From JARDZU01 sp963730285 (GTDB lineage Bacteria > Actinomycetota > Acidimicrobiia > Spongiisociales > ZC4RG35): a DNA stretch of 64,000 bases. A model generated the notes under the pieces. The model saw only the letters and a program-made list of their open reading frames with translations. It was not told the DNA's origin and searched no databases. The stretch lies in NCBI GenBank assembly GCA_963730285.1, contig CAVSQY010000007.1, positions 1 to 64,000 of the forward strand, given 5' to 3'. This document shows positions 61,958 through 64,000 of the stretch, piece after piece. Position numbers and translations under genes: made by a program. Position 1 is the first letter of the stretch; each line of letters opens with the position of its first letter.

Positions 61958-63453
61958 GCGGTCAGGATCAAACCGTAGGCCGCCGAGCTGGAGTCAACGA
62001 CGGTCTCTTCTCGGGCGATCGGTATCCCTGGGTCGCGATGGGCGTGGTATTGATCGGCACTTTCATGGTCATACTCGACACAACCATCGTGAACGTGGCC
62101 CTGCCCCAGATAGGGGTCGCGCTCGATCGTCAGTCAGGCATCGAATGGGTGGTGACGGCCTATTTGCTCGCAGTTGGGCTGGCTCAACCACCCACCGGCT
62201 GGTTGGCCGACAGATTCGGGAGAAAGCGGTTGTTCATCGTCAGTCTCGGCTTTTTCGTCGTCGGTTCGCTTGGCGCCGCACTGTCATCCAACCTCGGGGC
62301 GCTGGTGGGCGCTCGGGTGGTCCAGGGCCTGGGTGGGGGAGCGCTCATGCCGGTTGGGATGGCCATGATCTACGAGTTGTTTCCACCCGACCGGCGCGGC
62401 ACCGCCCTCGGAGTGTGGGGTGTGGCTGCCATGGCCGGACCCGCCTTCGGGCCGGTGATCGGTGGCTATCTGGTGACCAATGTCAGCTGGCATTGGCTGT
62501 TCCTGATAAACGTGCCTATCGGTGTGATCGGGATCATCGCCGCCAGCCGCCTCCTCCGGGATACCGGTTACTCCGAGCGGCGCCGATTCGATGGATTCGG
62601 GCTTGCCGTGGTCAGCGCCGGTCTGGTCATTTGGTTGTTCACCTTCGCCAAGGCCGACGCCTGGGGTTGGGGCTCCACCACGACGGTGACTCTCATCTTC
62701 ACGGGGGCTGTGCTCTTGGCGGTTTTCGTGTGGTGGGAGCGGAGAGTCGATCACCCGGCGATCGACATCGCCATGTTCTCCGTGCCCATATTCACCCTGA
62801 CGATGGGCGTCATCGCGTTGGCGGTCGTCGTGCAATTCGGGATCCTGGTGTTTCTCCCGCTACAGCTGGAGACGGTCAGGGGGATGTCGGCATTCCGTGT
62901 CGGCACCATGCTGGTCCCGATGGCTCTCGCTGCCGCAATCACCTTCCCGCTCGGCGGTCGATTGACCGATCGGATCGGCCCTCGAGTACCGGTGGTGACT
63001 GGTGTGTTGCTCCTAGGGGTATCCGCCTGGATTCTCGGTCACTTGACCCTCGACTCACCGACTTTGACCATCGAGATCGCGGTGATCGCCCAGGGTTTGG
63101 GTTTCGGGCTGGCGATGATGCCCAACTCGGTCACCGGTCTCAACTCTCTCCCCAAGCGGTTCGTTGCCCAGGCGACCGCAGTCCGACAGCTCAACGTCCG
63201 TGTAGCCGCTTCGTTCGGTGTGGCCGTTCTGGCAGGGATCGTGGCGACCGGGCTGGAGGGCGTATCCCCTTCAGGCCTGGACGGCGCCGGTGCGGCCACC
63301 GCTCAAGCTGCCTACAACGAGATGTTCGTGATCATCTCCGGTCTTGCGCTCTTGGCAGGAGTACTCGCCCTCTTTCTCCCCGGTCGCGAGCGGAATCGTC
63401 AACTCCAAGATGAACGGGCTGCTGAATACCGCGAGTTGATCGTCGAGGTCTGA
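61954..63453 (+). CDS. DHA2-family (EmrB/QacA-type) MFS drug exporter
   Basis: 499 residues with 14 expected membrane helices. Signature sequences: GTFMVILDTTIVNVALPQIG (motif D1, first helix), GWLADRFGRKRLFI (motif A), GVWGVAAMAGPAFGPVIGGY (antiporter motif C) and WHWLFLINVPIGVIGIIAA. It should use proton antiport to expel hydrophobic or cationic drugs. Translation is coupled with marR (ATGA overlap). The C-terminal region ends with a short basic tail (GRERNRQLQDERAAEYRELI). Ordinary and intact. Confidence 0.93.
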   Translation: MSGQDQTVGRRAGVNDGLFSGDRYPWVAMGVVLIGTFMVILDTTIVNVALPQIGVALDRQSGIEWVVTAYLLAVGLAQPPTGWLADRFGRKRLFIVSLGFFVVGSLGAALSSNLGALVGARVVQGLGGGALMPVGMAMIYELFPPDRRGTALGVWGVAAMAGPAFGPVIGGYLVTNVSWHWLFLINVPIGVIGIIAASRLLRDTGYSERRRFDGFGLAVVSAGLVIWLFTFAKADAWGWGSTTTVTLIFTGAVLLAVFVWWERRVDHPAIDIAMFSVPIFTLTMGVIALAVVVQFGILVFLPLQLETVRGMSAFRVGTMLVPMALAAAITFPLGGRLTDRIGPRVPVVTGVLLLGVSAWILGHLTLDSPTLTIEIAVIAQGLGFGLAMMPNSVTGLNSLPKRFVAQATAVRQLNVRVAASFGVAVLAGIVATGLEGVSPSGLDGAGAATAQAAYNEMFVIISGLALLAGVLALFLPGRERNRQLQDERAAEYRELIVEV

Positions 63454-63477
63454 GCGGCGCCCACTGTTGATTTGTCG

Positions 63478-64000
63478 TTAAGACGTGCTTGCCACCGGCG
63501 CGCCGCAGGAAGAGCCCGAGACAGGATCGATGAGGGCCATCACCCGATCAAGGATCTCAGTGTCATGGATCAGGTCGGGGTGTCGTCGGCCACCGAAGAC
63601 CTGGACGCTCGTCGCGGTGAGCTGGCGTCCTCTCCCTCGACCCGTGCCACTTGCGGTGCGGACCATCAGGTCACCGAACAGCATCCCGATCGGATGGGTC
63701 GGACTCGAAGTGACGACGCCCGCAACGAAATGATGTTCTGCGCCCTTCAGCAACGGCACGTCGGTCGTCGGGTTGGGCGATAGCGGAGCGGAATCGGCGC
63801 CCATCCAATCCTCGTCGACCAGAGCACCAAATCGAAGATCCTTGATACCACTGCTTCGAGAGTCGAGCAGGTCGGCCAGAGGCTGGCTCTCAGGTGTCAA
63901 CCGAAGACCCATGGAAGCGAGGGCCACCGCCTTCTCCAACGGCGCACCGAGATGAGGTGAGCCCAATGTGATCATCTGGTCCACCTTTTCGATCCAACTG
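63478..64000 (-). CDS. Lipase/alpha-beta hydrolase, C-terminal part (runs off the window)
   Basis: The minus-strand frame is open through the window edge: it reads SWIEKVDQMITLGSPHLGAP, then LEKAVALASMGLRLTPESQP, a long mixed segment and FVAGVVTSSPTHPIGMLFGD near the C-terminal His region. LGSPHLGAP matches the segment that follows the catalytic Ser in PGAP1/triacylglycerol-lipase-like hydrolases. The GTG at 63984 is internal, not the start; the N-terminus with the nucleophile motif lies beyond 64000. VPLLKGAEHHFV could include the catalytic His. Convergent with the MFS gene. Confidence 0.75.
   Translation of the reverse strand, partial: SWIEKVDQMITLGSPHLGAPLEKAVALASMGLRLTPESQPLADLLDSRSSGIKDLRFGALVDEDWMGADSAPLSPNPTTDVPLLKGAEHHFVAGVVTSSPTHPIGMLFGDLMVRTASGTGRGRGRQLTATSVQVFGGRRHPDLIHDTEILDRVMALIDPVSGSSCGAPVASTS

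Noticed and set aside
62145..63413. 422-codon frame overlapping the DHA2 exporter
   Set aside because: Shadow frame of a GC-rich gene; low-complexity Arg/Gly/Asp composition and no motif.
1..64000. CRISPR arrays, insertion sequences, prophage or integrase genes
   Set aside because: No regularly spaced repeats, transposase motifs or integrase motifs were seen. The only phage-tail-like signal is the mini-baseplate protein.

Overview
The window looks like a chromosomal segment of a GC-rich actinomycete-like bacterium (Actinomycetota, possibly Acidimicrobiia or a related deep branch). The evidence is the codon use, the many GTG starts, leaderless-looking promoters, an AfsR/SARP-type STAND regulator, several class III cyclase-AAA-TPR regulators, an aerobic CO-dehydrogenase-type molybdenum hydroxylase, an LLM flavin monooxygenase and a LigD-type ligase. 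Placement below phylum is inference. No rRNA, tRNA, CRISPR array, transposase or integrase was found.

Region 1 (1-11.9 kb) is accessory and decaying. It holds a frameshifted protein with an HELTE/TDP motif, a frameshifted C2-like or extracellular-type protein directly followed by a miniature membrane protein built from contractile-injection-system baseplate motifs, a VapBC module, a MazF relic, an Rrf2 regulator and an M20 peptidase that both lose their 5' ends at one point, a kdgK fragment, an intact PadR-sensor operon, a CPBP protease cut off in its catalytic motif, and a TolB-like propeller protein.

Region 2 (11.9-25.5 kb) is regulatory and metabolic. It carries the SARP-STAND regulator divergent from a BBE-type FAD oxidase, an AroK-AroB fusion with altered motifs, two paralogous membrane sensor-like proteins that share GTnAC-N6-GTnAC sites upstream, a PGM1-related ATP-grasp ligase and an MFS exporter. 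Region 3 (25.5-36.5 kb) holds small membrane proteins (two TMEM175 paralogues, a YrdB-like protein), two paralogous lipoproteins with a shared glycosidase-like core but different C-terminal modules, DUF72, VOC, a DAO-type oxidoreductase, an MBL hydrolase and an acetolactate decarboxylase with an extra ribbon-helix-helix-like N-terminus.

Region 4 (36.5-51.9 kb) is dominated by nucleotide signalling. It has a cyclase-AAA-TPR regulator overlapping a ferredoxin gene, a PE-ligase LigD, a six-domain CDGSH/Fe-S/USP/Rieske fusion, a DUF6582-cyclase, and a protein with the architecture of animal soluble adenylyl cyclase. Secreted proteins of unknown function follow. Region 5 (51.9-58.5 kb) is a tightly coupled catabolic-looking operon, coxM-coxS-coxL-(nitrilase/DUF2848)-cupin, divergent from an LLM monooxygenase; coxL is frameshifted as read. 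Region 6 (58.5-64 kb) has a CtpE-like P-type ATPase, a MarR-DHA2 efflux pair with a perfect palindromic operator, and a lipase-like gene running off the window.

The strongest candidates for undescribed biology are the CDGSH-USP-Rieske fusion (about 41.9-43.7 kb) and the membrane-anchored mini-baseplate protein with its coupled partner (2.2-4.0 kb).
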